Positions 21,375 through 28,375 of a stretch of DNA of 48,645 nucleotides are shown here, one piece after another. Source of the stretch: a virus; IMG/VR virus record IMGVR_UViG_3300024518_000003, positions 1 to 48,645 of that record, one strand, 5' to 3'. Each line of letters begins with the position of its first letter. The first letter of the stretch is position 1. The position numbers and the translations under genes were made by a program. The notes beneath the pieces were generated by a model. That model was not told the DNA's origin. It ran no database searches and saw only the letters and a list, made by a program, of their open reading frames with translations.

Positions 21375-23546
21375 GTGGAAGCCATGAAGAGGATATCTCT
21401 CGACATAGAGACTTACTCCGAAGCAGGGTACAAGTTCGAGGATGGCAAATGGTGCAGTGCTATGAAGAGCAAGCCTGGACTCCGAGCAGTAGGTGCGTAC
21501 GTGTACACCAAGCACCCTAGTGCGGACGGACTGTGCTTCGCATACGGCACGGACAGACTTACACTATGGGTAGCCGGTATGGGAGCCCCGACGGACCTCC
21601 TCGACCACATCAGTAGCGGTGGCTTGGTGGAGGCATGGAACAGCATCTTCGAATTCTGGGGATGGAACAACATCTTCGCACGACAGCATGGTTGGCCCGA
21701 GCTGACTCTCGAGCAGATGAGGGACACCAAGGCCCGTTCAGCGGCGATGTCGTATCCTCTGGCGCTCGGAGATGCCTCTAAGATTCTGACCCCCGGCACG
21801 GCTAAACTGGCGGAGGGCAGGACCCTGATCAAGAGGTTCTGCGTCCCGAGGACCCCGACCAAACACAACAAAGCCCAGCGGATCCACCCCTCTGAGGACC
21901 CGGTTAAAGGACCTCGGTTCTGGGCATACAACATCCGCGACGTGGAGGCAGAGTACGCCATCGGCAGTATGCTTCCGGAGCTGTCAGAACAAGAGCTTAA
22001 GGTCTGGCAGTGCGACCAGCAGATCAATGATAGGGGTGTCAAGATCGACACGGACCTCCTGGCTTGCTGTAAGGAAGTGGTTGAAGGTGCATTCGAAGAC
22101 CACACAAAGGCACTGATCGAAGTGACAGGAGGTGCAGTTCGGACAGTGTCTGAGATCGATCGATTCAGTACGTGGCTGGCGAAGTCAGGGTACCCCATGC
22201 CTTCTATAGATAAGGACCACGTGACTGAAGCACTGGAGGACCCGGACCTACCTAAGGAGTGCCGTAAGGCTCTGGAAATACGTCAGATTCTCGGTTCATC
22301 GAGTGTTAAGAAGCTGTACGCTATCGAACACATGCTTGGATCGGACGGGAGGCTCCGTGGCCTGTTCGAGTACTGTGGTGCTCTTCGGACGGGGCGATGG
22401 TCTGGCAGAGGGCCACAACCTCAGAACCTCCCAGGCAGCGGGCCAGGAGTTGTAGTTTGCCCAGGATGTAATCGAGTAATCGGAAAGGACCCGTTCCAGA
22501 GTCTCTGTCCGAGCTGCCATAAGAACCGTGGTAACGACCCTAAGTGGGATCATACGGTCGTAAAAGCTGCGATTAGAGCCATTGAGTCGAAAGACCATAG
22601 ATTGGTCGCGCTTCTGTTTAGAGACGCCGTATCGGCGGTCTCCGGCTGCCTCAGGGCACTGTTCGTTGCCGCTGACGGCCATGAGCTTATGTGCTCAGAC
22701 TACAGCGCGATCGAAGCTGTGGTATTAGCCGTGCTGGCAGGAGAGACGTGGAGGCAGGAGGTCTTCCGGACACACGGCATGATCTATGAGATGTCCGCCA
22801 GTAAGATAACTGGCATACCCTTCCAGGAGTTCTTGGACCATAAGGAACAAACGGGAGAGCACCACCCGATGCGTAAGAAGATAGGGAAGGTTGCTGAACT
22901 CGCAGGAGGGTATGGCGGCGGGGTCGGTGCGTATCTTGCTTTCGGTGCGGATAAATTCATAGGCTCGGACGAAAAGATCAAGGAAGTTGTGTACAAGTGG
23001 CGTGAAGAGAACTCGATGATAGTCAGGTACTGGGACGAGATAGAAGTCGTGGCCACACAAGCTATACAACACCCCGGTCGAGAGTTCGCATATCGCGGTA
23101 TTACTTTCGTTCGAGACGCCGCAACAGACGTACTCAAGTGCAGGCTGCTTTCAGGGAGACACATATGTTACGCATCTCCTAAGATCCTACCTAAAAGAAC
23201 CCCTTGGGGCACCATCACGGATCAGATAACGTACATGGGGTGGAACACCAACGAGCGGAAGGGGCGCAGAGGCTGGACCCGTCTCAGCACCTGGGGTGGT
23301 AAGCTAACGGAGAATATAACACAGGCAGTGGCTAGAGACATAATGGCCTACGCCATAGTACGGCTAGAAGAGGAGGGGTTTCGAGTGGTACTTCACGTGC
23401 ATGACGAGGTGTGCTGTGAGATACTACGCGGCTCAAGGACGATAGAGGAACTAGAATCAATAATGTCAACGATGCCCTACTGGGCCCAAGGCTGGCCAGT
23501 GAAGGCGAGAGGAGGATGGTGTGGAAGACAATATAGGAAAGATTGA
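21375..23546 (+). CDS. Family A DNA polymerase with 3'-5' exonuclease
   Basis: This is the phage replicative polymerase (723 aa). The exonuclease domain opens with ISLDIETYSE (Exo I, D10/E12). Polymerase motif A is DYSAIEA (D442), motif B lies in RKKIGKVAELAGGYGGG (about 504-520), and motif C is HVHDEV (D677). Between exonuclease and palm there is a zinc ribbon (C362, C365, C378, C381) that I do not expect in bacterial Pol I. The start is GTG 21375, 7 bases after AGGAGG; an in-frame ATG follows at codon 4. It works with the primase-helicase and SSB-like protein. Confidence 0.95.
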   Translation: MEAMKRISLDIETYSEAGYKFEDGKWCSAMKSKPGLRAVGAYVYTKHPSADGLCFAYGTDRLTLWVAGMGAPTDLLDHISSGGLVEAWNSIFEFWGWNNIFARQHGWPELTLEQMRDTKARSAAMSYPLALGDASKILTPGTAKLAEGRTLIKRFCVPRTPTKHNKAQRIHPSEDPVKGPRFWAYNIRDVEAEYAIGSMLPELSEQELKVWQCDQQINDRGVKIDTDLLACCKEVVEGAFEDHTKALIEVTGGAVRTVSEIDRFSTWLAKSGYPMPSIDKDHVTEALEDPDLPKECRKALEIRQILGSSSVKKLYAIEHMLGSDGRLRGLFEYCGALRTGRWSGRGPQPQNLPGSGPGVVVCPGCNRVIGKDPFQSLCPSCHKNRGNDPKWDHTVVKAAIRAIESKDHRLVALLFRDAVSAVSGCLRALFVAADGHELMCSDYSAIEAVVLAVLAGETWRQEVFRTHGMIYEMSASKITGIPFQEFLDHKEQTGEHHPMRKKIGKVAELAGGYGGGVGAYLAFGADKFIGSDEKIKEVVYKWREENSMIVRYWDEIEVVATQAIQHPGREFAYRGITFVRDAATDVLKCRLLSGRHICYASPKILPKRTPWGTITDQITYMGWNTNERKGRRGWTRLSTWGGKLTENITQAVARDIMAYAIVRLEEEGFRVVLHVHDEVCCEILRGSRTIEELESIMSTMPYWAQGWPVKARGGWCGRQYRKD

Positions 23547-23637
23547 TAAACAGGACGTACGGCTGTTGCATATGGCACATGAAGCCTGGAACGTACTGGC
23601 AGTACTGGAATTAAAGCTCAGAGAGGGGGACGACTAA
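23521..23637 (+). CDS. Small protein, 38 aa
   Basis: GTG 23521 lies 5 bases after AGGAGG inside the end of the polymerase gene, and its TAA overlaps the next ATG (TAATG). The product is helical (KQDVRLLHMAHEAWNVLAVL and on). The good ribosome site and tight junctions argue for translation. Function unknown. Confidence 0.55.
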   Translation: MEDNIGKIDKQDVRLLHMAHEAWNVLAVLELKLREGDD

Positions 23638-23825
23638 TGCCACAGGACTGGCACGAAGTATCCAAGACTCTGACAGTGGAGTGTGATAAATGCGGGGACA
23701 CTGTGAGGGCCTGCGGGGACACCATGGTGGAGGCGTGGGAATACCTAGAAGGTCTCGGGTGCGTCGCGCACTATTGCACCGCCCAAGGGCTGTTCCTCTA
23801 TTACTGTATGGATTGTGAGGGGTAG
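23637..23825 (+). CDS. Zinc-binding protein, 62 aa
   Basis: Two Cys pairs enclose the fold: VECDKCGDTVRACGD near residue 15 and YYCMDCEG at the C-terminus. The middle has MVEAWEYLEGLGCVAHYC, so it may form a small zinc ribbon with a helix between the pairs. It starts at ATG 23637, coupled to the 38-aa gene, and ends at a strong stem-loop. Confidence 0.65.
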   Translation: MPQDWHEVSKTLTVECDKCGDTVRACGDTMVEAWEYLEGLGCVAHYCTAQGLFLYYCMDCEG

Positions 23826-23867
23826 ATACAGTCGGAGGTCGTCCTCGTAACACCTCCGACTGTATCT
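23824..23867 (+). other. 16-bp perfect stem-loop after the polymerase cluster
   Basis: AGATACAGTCGGAGGT (23824-23839) pairs exactly with 23852-23867 around a 12-base loop. No U-run follows. A second, shorter repeat (CAGGCC ... GGCCTG, about 23880-23915) sits before the next gene. It separates the replication genes from small distal genes and may limit read-through or shape mRNA decay. Confidence 0.85.
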
Positions 23868-23931
23868 GGAGATATACACAGGCCTGACTATACGGGGATT
23901 TCGAGGGCCTGTCAAGTAGGAAGGAGACAGT

Positions 23932-24225
23932 ATGAAAAAGAGAAAAACGGGTAGGGGCTTTAGCTTGTCAGAGTTTTCAGACGGAAACGGGGCGGCTTGC
24001 TCTGCACAGAAGAGCAGTTCAGCAATGAGAGATATGCTTTGGCTTGGAATAGATTATCCCGAACCAAAGATAATGGCGAGCAAGGTTATTGACGGTGGTA
24101 CCGGCTGGGCTAAAGTGCCTATGCATCCAGATGTCCTACTCACCAGCAGGATGCACATCGACAAAGAGCTTGCCCTGGAGCTGATAGGGTTATTGCAGAC
24201 ATTCGTGGATACTGGGGATATTTAA
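23932..24225 (+). CDS. Conserved-looking phage protein, 97 aa
   Basis: ATG 23932 follows GGAAGGAGACAGT. The product has GRGFSLSEFSDGNGAACSAQ, then SSSAMRDMLWLGIDYPEP, then SRMHIDKELALELIGLLQTF. This pattern (RGF, CS-Q-SS, TRMH) recurs in small phage proteins of unknown function. It begins the distal part of block C. Confidence 0.75.
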   Translation: MKKRKTGRGFSLSEFSDGNGAACSAQKSSSAMRDMLWLGIDYPEPKIMASKVIDGGTGWAKVPMHPDVLLTSRMHIDKELALELIGLLQTFVDTGDI

Positions 24226-24258
24226 CCCTTGGCACGTGATTAAGAAAGGAAGAAATTG

Positions 24259-24477
24259 ATGTACAAATGTGAAGCACATGGAGAACAAGCAGGTGACTGG
24301 TGCCCGGCGTGTAACAAGCCCCTAGAGTGCGATTGCTCGACAATTGAGACGGCAAGGTTTAAGGACCTCCAGTTCTACTGTTCGGACGGCCCGAGGAATG
24401 TAACTATTTACGTCCAGCATTGCGGCACTTGTGGAGACGTTAAGGGGGTTGGAACATGGCGGGTAAAGAACGATTGA
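24259..24477 (+). CDS. Zinc-binding protein, 72 aa
   Basis: ATG 24259 follows AAGAAAGGAAG. Cysteines occur as YKCEAHGEQAGDWCPACNK, LECDCS and HCGTCGDVKG, enough for two zinc sites. Function unknown. A 22-bp overlap leads into the 57-aa gene. Confidence 0.6.
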   Translation: MYKCEAHGEQAGDWCPACNKPLECDCSTIETARFKDLQFYCSDGPRNVTIYVQHCGTCGDVKGVGTWRVKND

Positions 24478-24629
24478 TAGAAGATATTAAACGTGCATAT
24501 AAGGGCCTCTTAAAGACGGTCAATGCGACGGAGGAAGAGCTGTTGGAGAGCAGAGGATATTTCTCGTTTGCGGTTACCCTTCATAGAGGGTGCGGTAAAA
24601 GAGAAAACCATTGCGTGCAGCATCGATGA
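24456..24629 (+). CDS. Hypothetical protein, 57 aa
   Basis: ATG 24456 is preceded by AAGGGGGTT. The product has a helical basic N-terminus (KERLIEDIKRAYKGLLKTVN) and a C-terminus with GCGKRENHC. It fills the gap between the 72-aa and 131-aa genes. The start overlaps the 72-aa gene by 22 bp. Confidence 0.55.
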   Translation: MAGKERLIEDIKRAYKGLLKTVNATEEELLESRGYFSFAVTLHRGCGKRENHCVQHR

Positions 24630-24644
24630 GAGCGAGGAAACAGT

Positions 24645-25040
24645 ATGAAGTTTAAAGGCGTTAAAAAAGGCGACAAGGTGTTTTTGATAGAGGCCACCAG
24701 TGCCGGATGGGGAAGCGAGGTTTTTTTTATCCCAAAAGAAGTCACTCACGTAACGCCAAAGAGGTTCCATGTGGGGCCTGTGACCTACAAAAGGGACAAC
24801 GGGAGACAGCTTGGTGACTATTGGAATAGGGCCCTCTTGGAGGGTGAGGATTACCACGGCAACGTGGTAAGGGACCAGACCAAAGAGCGTGACGAGCTCA
24901 AGAAAAAGTTGGAAGGCGCCAGGAGAGCCGAAGGTATCTTTGAAGAAGCGGCCCGTGCAGTTGGGCATGACACCAAAAACCTGGACAAAGTACTGGAGCT
25001 AGCCATCGAGATAGAGCGGCTATTGGAGGAAACAGTATGA
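24645..25040 (+). CDS. Hypothetical protein with small beta domain and helical tail, 131 aa
   Basis: ATG 24645 follows GAGGAAACAGT. Residues 1-70 look like a small SH3-like beta barrel (GVKKGDKVFLIEATSAGWGS, then VTYKRDNGRQLGDYW). Residues 80-131 are charged and helical. No function recognised. Confidence 0.65.
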   Translation: MKFKGVKKGDKVFLIEATSAGWGSEVFFIPKEVTHVTPKRFHVGPVTYKRDNGRQLGDYWNRALLEGEDYHGNVVRDQTKERDELKKKLEGARRAEGIFEEAARAVGHDTKNLDKVLELAIEIERLLEETV

Positions 25041-25222
25041 GCAAGAACATGACGTACCATGCAGTATCAAAGTTATTCACAGCCACATGTGGTCAGTGTA
25101 GCCGGAGTTATACAACAGAGGGCGAGAAGCACGAGTGCTTGGCCCGTCTGAAACAAAGAGGATGGACTGGGGGCGATCGCGAACAGCCGGTCCTACTCTG
25201 CCCGCACTGTTCCAGGACGTGA
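25037..25222 (+). CDS. Zinc-binding protein, 61 aa
   Basis: Two Cys pairs, ATCGQCSRSY (near 17) and LLCPHCSRT (C-terminus), would hold one zinc ion, as in the 62-aa protein at 23637-23825. ATG 25037 overlaps the previous stop (ATGA), preceded by GGAGGAAACAGT. Function unknown. Confidence 0.65.
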   Translation: MSKNMTYHAVSKLFTATCGQCSRSYTTEGEKHECLARLKQRGWTGGDREQPVLLCPHCSRT

Positions 25223-25229
25223 GGTGCGC

Positions 25230-25448
25230 ATGGACCAAATAGCTATAGCACTCACGGGGGTTGTGGCCATCTTTCTCTCGCAAGACGAGAGCGCGAACAG
25301 GAGAAAGTACGCTTGCCTCTTCGGGCTGGCCAGCCAGCCCTTCTGGTTTTACAGTGCGTACACGGCAGGCCAACGGGGCGTACTCGTGCTCTCCGCATTC
25401 TATACGATGGGGTGGGCACGCGGGGTGTATAATAATTGGGTTAAGTAG
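25230..25448 (+). CDS. Membrane protein, 72 aa
   Basis: Three hydrophobic segments can be seen: IAIALTGVVAIFLSQ, YACLFGLASQPFWFYSAY and GVLVLSAFYTMGWARG. Similar small proteins with QPFWFY and YxxAWARGVYN segments are widespread in phages; I do not know their role, and a holin function is possible. ATG 25230 lies 5 bases after GAGG, with GTG 25224 as an alternative. It is the last gene of block C. Confidence 0.75.
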   Translation: MDQIAIALTGVVAIFLSQDESANRRKYACLFGLASQPFWFYSAYTAGQRGVLVLSAFYTMGWARGVYNNWVK

Positions 25449-25454
25449 TGGGCA

Positions 25455-25541
25455 TCATTGTGGTTGTACTGCGCACAGGACGAGCAGTACAACCACCGCC
25501 CCTATCGCGAGCATTACGATTTCAAGCAGTAGGCTTTTCAT
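25455..25541 (-). CDS. Membrane peptide, 28 aa
   Basis: ATG 25541 overlaps the end of the 85-aa gene by 20 bp. After MKSLLLEI the chain is hydrophobic (VMLAIGAVVVLLVLCAVQPQ). It spans the stem-loop at 25460-25496. It may be a small lysis accessory or an accidental frame; the overlap with a preceding membrane gene favours coding. Confidence 0.4.
   Translation of the reverse strand: MKSLLLEIVMLAIGAVVVLLVLCAVQPQ
25460..25496. terminator. Stem-loop between converging blocks C and D
   Basis: GTGGTTGTACTGC (25460-25472) pairs with GCAGTACAACCAC (25484-25496), 13 bp perfect with an 11-base loop. It sits where the rightward replication and leftward structural transcripts meet, 12 bp after the block C stop. 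No clear U-run is present on either strand, so factor-assisted termination is possible. Confidence 0.65.
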
Positions 25542-25779
25542 CTTCACGCACTTCCAGTTTCTTATTAAGAAGTTTAATCTCAAGTTCTATTCTACGGTCC
25601 TGTAGGTCATACTTCTTGATCTGTCGTCGATACAACAAGTATGAGAAGATCAGGCCGATAACAGGTACGGCGAACCCCAGCACCCCCTTGAGGCCTACAA
25701 GCCACATAGTGGCGCTACTCCCCCCTGCGGGTAGAAATGTTACTATCGGGATCGACAAGCTCGGCCGTTCTATTTGCAT
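25522..25779 (-). CDS. Single-pass membrane protein with coiled-coil tail, 85 aa
   Basis: Residues about 25-50 are hydrophobic (MWLVGLKGVLGFAVPVIGLI and on). They are followed by RRQIKKYDLQDRRIELEIKL, an alternating charged helix typical of inner-membrane spanins or holin accessories. It sits at the end of the structural transcript with two tiny frames, the usual place for lysis genes. ATG 25779 follows GGAGACGAAAACGAT. I infer a lysis role with low certainty, because no endolysin is visible nearby. Confidence 0.65.
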   Translation of the reverse strand: MQIERPSLSIPIVTFLPAGGSSATMWLVGLKGVLGFAVPVIGLIFSYLLYRRQIKKYDLQDRRIELEIKLLNKKLEVREDEKPTA

Positions 25780-25826
25780 ATCGTTTTCGTCTCCTTCGGT
25801 TGCTTGTATCTTCCGTTCCCGCCCAT
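25770..25826 (-). CDS. Possible 18-aa peptide between tailspike and membrane cassette
   Basis: ATG 25826 has AGGAG 6 bases upstream, and the TAG at 25770-25772 overlaps the next start by 10 bp. The product is short and basic (GGNGRYKQPKETKTICK). It may serve to couple translation of the 85-aa gene. Confidence 0.3.
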   Translation of the reverse strand: MGGNGRYKQPKETKTICK

Positions 25827-25835
25827 GGTGTTCTC

Positions 25836-28337
25836 CTAGAGTTTTCCGTATGTTATTCGGTACGTTATAGACCCGAGGTCCACCGCAGCACCAGTTTCGT
25901 TACTGAATATCAGTTCAACCGTCGGGACGGACCCGACTACCGCGTCTAAAACCAACCCGTTCAACTTGGCGGAAGGGGTCATTCGAATCTCTGCATCAGG
26001 TGGAATATCCGGAGCGGCCAATCGCGCCGTGAAGCTGTCGTTGTCTGCTACTTCCGGGACGTTCCATGCCTTAGAGATTGTTCCGATCTTATCGATAGCG
26101 CCTGCGGAATCATTGGGTCCGGACCCATCGTCAAGGTCGTACGTGAGCCCAGTACCGCTGTTCATATTCCCGATAAAATCTATGGCGCAGGTTGTATACG
26201 TCACGATACCGTTCCCTAGGTCCGAGTCCATTAAATTACCCGATACGAGGCCTGTCGAAGTCACTCCGGAGTTCTCGATAAAGATACATGCAGACCCTAC
26301 AGCAGTGGCATCGGCCGAGGCCAGAGCTAACGTCGCTCCTGAGACTGTCTCTCCTGCGGTGATGCTGGCTGCAATCGTAAAGTACTCTCCCGGATGGCCG
26401 GGAGAGTCATATGTAATCGTAAGGGTATCCACGTCATCCTCCGAGTAAGAGGCCACGGTCACTCGTCCGTCCATAGGGCGTGAGGTCCAGGGCGCGTTAG
26501 GCAGGCTCAGCTGGGTGACGGTGTTGTTTAACGTAGTCTCCAAGCTGCCCCCGATTAAGATCTCATAATCCTCATCGAAAGAAGTCCGGTACGTGAACGC
26601 CTGGCCGTTGATGGTTATCGTATCCCCATCAGAAGGGTTCCCCGTGAATTGAATGGTCCCTGTAGCCTGTTCGGCAGTAGGACCGAGAGTCATGTGTATG
26701 GAGTTAGAAGCGCATAGCACATCAAGAGTATCGGCCAGGTAAACACCGACTAGCGCACCGTTGGCGATCGTGTTACCGATTATGGCGGTGCCGATCGTAT
26801 CTTCCGCATGGATGCTGCCAGTATTGGTGGCGACGGTGGCGTCCGAATCCCCGAACCCGTCGATTGTGTTCCCACTGATAATGTTTCGGGTGGCTGTTGT
26901 CGAAGAATCCCCCGCCACCCAGATGCCCGCCGTAGTGATGGTTGTGGCCACAACCTCGCCGGTACCGTGATTGTTGTACACTGTGTTCCCAACGATTGTG
27001 TTACTGCCTGGAGAGAGGCCTGCAGCGCCTCCAGGAGTCACCAAGTAGACTCCGTACTTGACGTCACGAATCGTATTGCCGTTGATCGTGCATCGGAAGG
27101 GAGCGTCTCCGTGTATCCCCGCCCAAGTAGGTACATTATAAATCGTATTGTTGTTAACGAGCATGCCGTTGCATACCGGCTCCGCAGCTTCAGTCCCTGC
27201 GTCCTTATCAAGAGAGATTCCGTATGCGTTCTCCCCGTCCGACCCGGAGGCATTGATAGCATAGACGGTGTTGTTGCAGACCCGCCCTCCATTACAAGAG
27301 GTGGCACGGATGCCGTACTCCCAGTTGGTGTGGCTTTTACACTGCTCGACGATCGGGTCGGTACAGAAATCAACTCGGATGCCTGCTCCACCCCAGCTCG
27401 TTGAGATCACATCTTTGATCTCAATGCCAGTTAGTCGGTTGTCTACGTCAGCGCCGTACACGTGGATGCCGACCTGTGTCGTCACCTGAGAGGCGCTCTG
27501 AGGGCCAGATAGCGTTAGGCCATAGATCTTGACGTCCGATACGGTTACGTCCAGTCCACGGTCCGCTGAGGTGTCCGAGCCCCACGTGAATGTAGCGTCA
27601 TCTCCCCGGATCGTACAGGCGGTGGCGATAGTGCCGATCCCCGCTGCAGGATAGGACCCTCCTTCCACTTTGACCACACCAGAAGCAGTGGCGGCCGTGG
27701 CGCTAGCGAGGAACGTCATGTTGTTCGCCCCCGTCTCGCCCACGTCCCCGCCCCACCAGGAGAAGTTGGAATTCCGTAAGTTTGTGATAACTCCGGAAGA
27801 ATCATAGTTGAAACAGCCAGGCGCTCCAGTGAATTGCGGCGTGGATGTTGCGTCCAGTGTGTACGTCGAGAAGGTAATGACTGACCCAGGCAAGATCTTG
27901 AAAGACACGTTAGAAGGCAACGTCTCAGAGGCGGTCAGCGTGGTGCTTTGATCGACCACCAGCTCTGCTTCTGTGGCTCCAATGTCAGTGAGCGCCGCGT
28001 CTAAACTCGCGTACGTGGACAGGAGGTATTGAGAGGCCCCCTGGACGGCCTGGGCGATTACGTTGTCGTCCGTAATGGTCGTACCTGTTGGGGGATCCGT
28101 GTCCGTAGATTCAGCGAGGACCAACTTGACCGCCCCTGTAAAAAATACCTGTGCCTGACCGTTACCGTCCAACTCGATCGGGTTGGCGTTAGCAGATTGC
28201 AGTTGGTAATCGGAGTATGTGGTCTTCTTGGTGGCCGTCCCCACCTCGTATGTAAACAGTAGGTCGCCCGCACGAGGCACCCCGTTGCTGTCGAAGGCCT
28301 GGTACCTAGGGTTGCCCTGCGGTAGTGCTTGTGCCAT
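25836..28337 (-). CDS. Tailspike/tail fibre protein with beta-helix, 833 aa
   Basis: The N-terminal 110 residues (PQGNPRYQAFDSNGVPRAGD, then YSDYQLQSANANPIELDGNG) form a particle-binding head domain common in phage tailspikes. Residues about 150-600 are a right-handed beta-helix with repeated N-N/G-N-T-I turns (NNTIYNVPTW, GNTIRDVKYG, SGNTIDGFG). The C-terminus is beta-rich and may trimerise. Such spikes bind and often cut surface polysaccharide; an enzymatic residue set cannot be read directly. This is the last large gene of the late transcript, likely to vary with host range. Confidence 0.85.
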   Translation of the reverse strand: MAQALPQGNPRYQAFDSNGVPRAGDLLFTYEVGTATKKTTYSDYQLQSANANPIELDGNGQAQVFFTGAVKLVLAESTDTDPPTGTTITDDNVIAQAVQGASQYLLSTYASLDAALTDIGATEAELVVDQSTTLTASETLPSNVSFKILPGSVITFSTYTLDATSTPQFTGAPGCFNYDSSGVITNLRNSNFSWWGGDVGETGANNMTFLASATAATASGVVKVEGGSYPAAGIGTIATACTIRGDDATFTWGSDTSADRGLDVTVSDVKIYGLTLSGPQSASQVTTQVGIHVYGADVDNRLTGIEIKDVISTSWGGAGIRVDFCTDPIVEQCKSHTNWEYGIRATSCNGGRVCNNTVYAINASGSDGENAYGISLDKDAGTEAAEPVCNGMLVNNNTIYNVPTWAGIHGDAPFRCTINGNTIRDVKYGVYLVTPGGAAGLSPGSNTIVGNTVYNNHGTGEVVATTITTAGIWVAGDSSTTATRNIISGNTIDGFGDSDATVATNTGSIHAEDTIGTAIIGNTIANGALVGVYLADTLDVLCASNSIHMTLGPTAEQATGTIQFTGNPSDGDTITINGQAFTYRTSFDEDYEILIGGSLETTLNNTVTQLSLPNAPWTSRPMDGRVTVASYSEDDVDTLTITYDSPGHPGEYFTIAASITAGETVSGATLALASADATAVGSACIFIENSGVTSTGLVSGNLMDSDLGNGIVTYTTCAIDFIGNMNSGTGLTYDLDDGSGPNDSAGAIDKIGTISKAWNVPEVADNDSFTARLAAPDIPPDAEIRMTPSAKLNGLVLDAVVGSVPTVELIFSNETGAAVDLGSITYRITYGKL

Positions 28338-28357
28338 TTCGTCTCTCCTAATATCTG

Positions 28358-28373
28358 GGGTGCTATAGCACCC
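28358..28373 (-). other. 16-bp perfect palindrome before the tailspike gene
   Basis: GGGTGCTATAGCACCC is self-complementary and lies in the 38-bp gap between the 897-aa gene and the tailspike gene. It could tune tailspike expression; there is no U-run on the transcribed strand. Confidence 0.75.
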
Positions 28374-28375
28374 GA

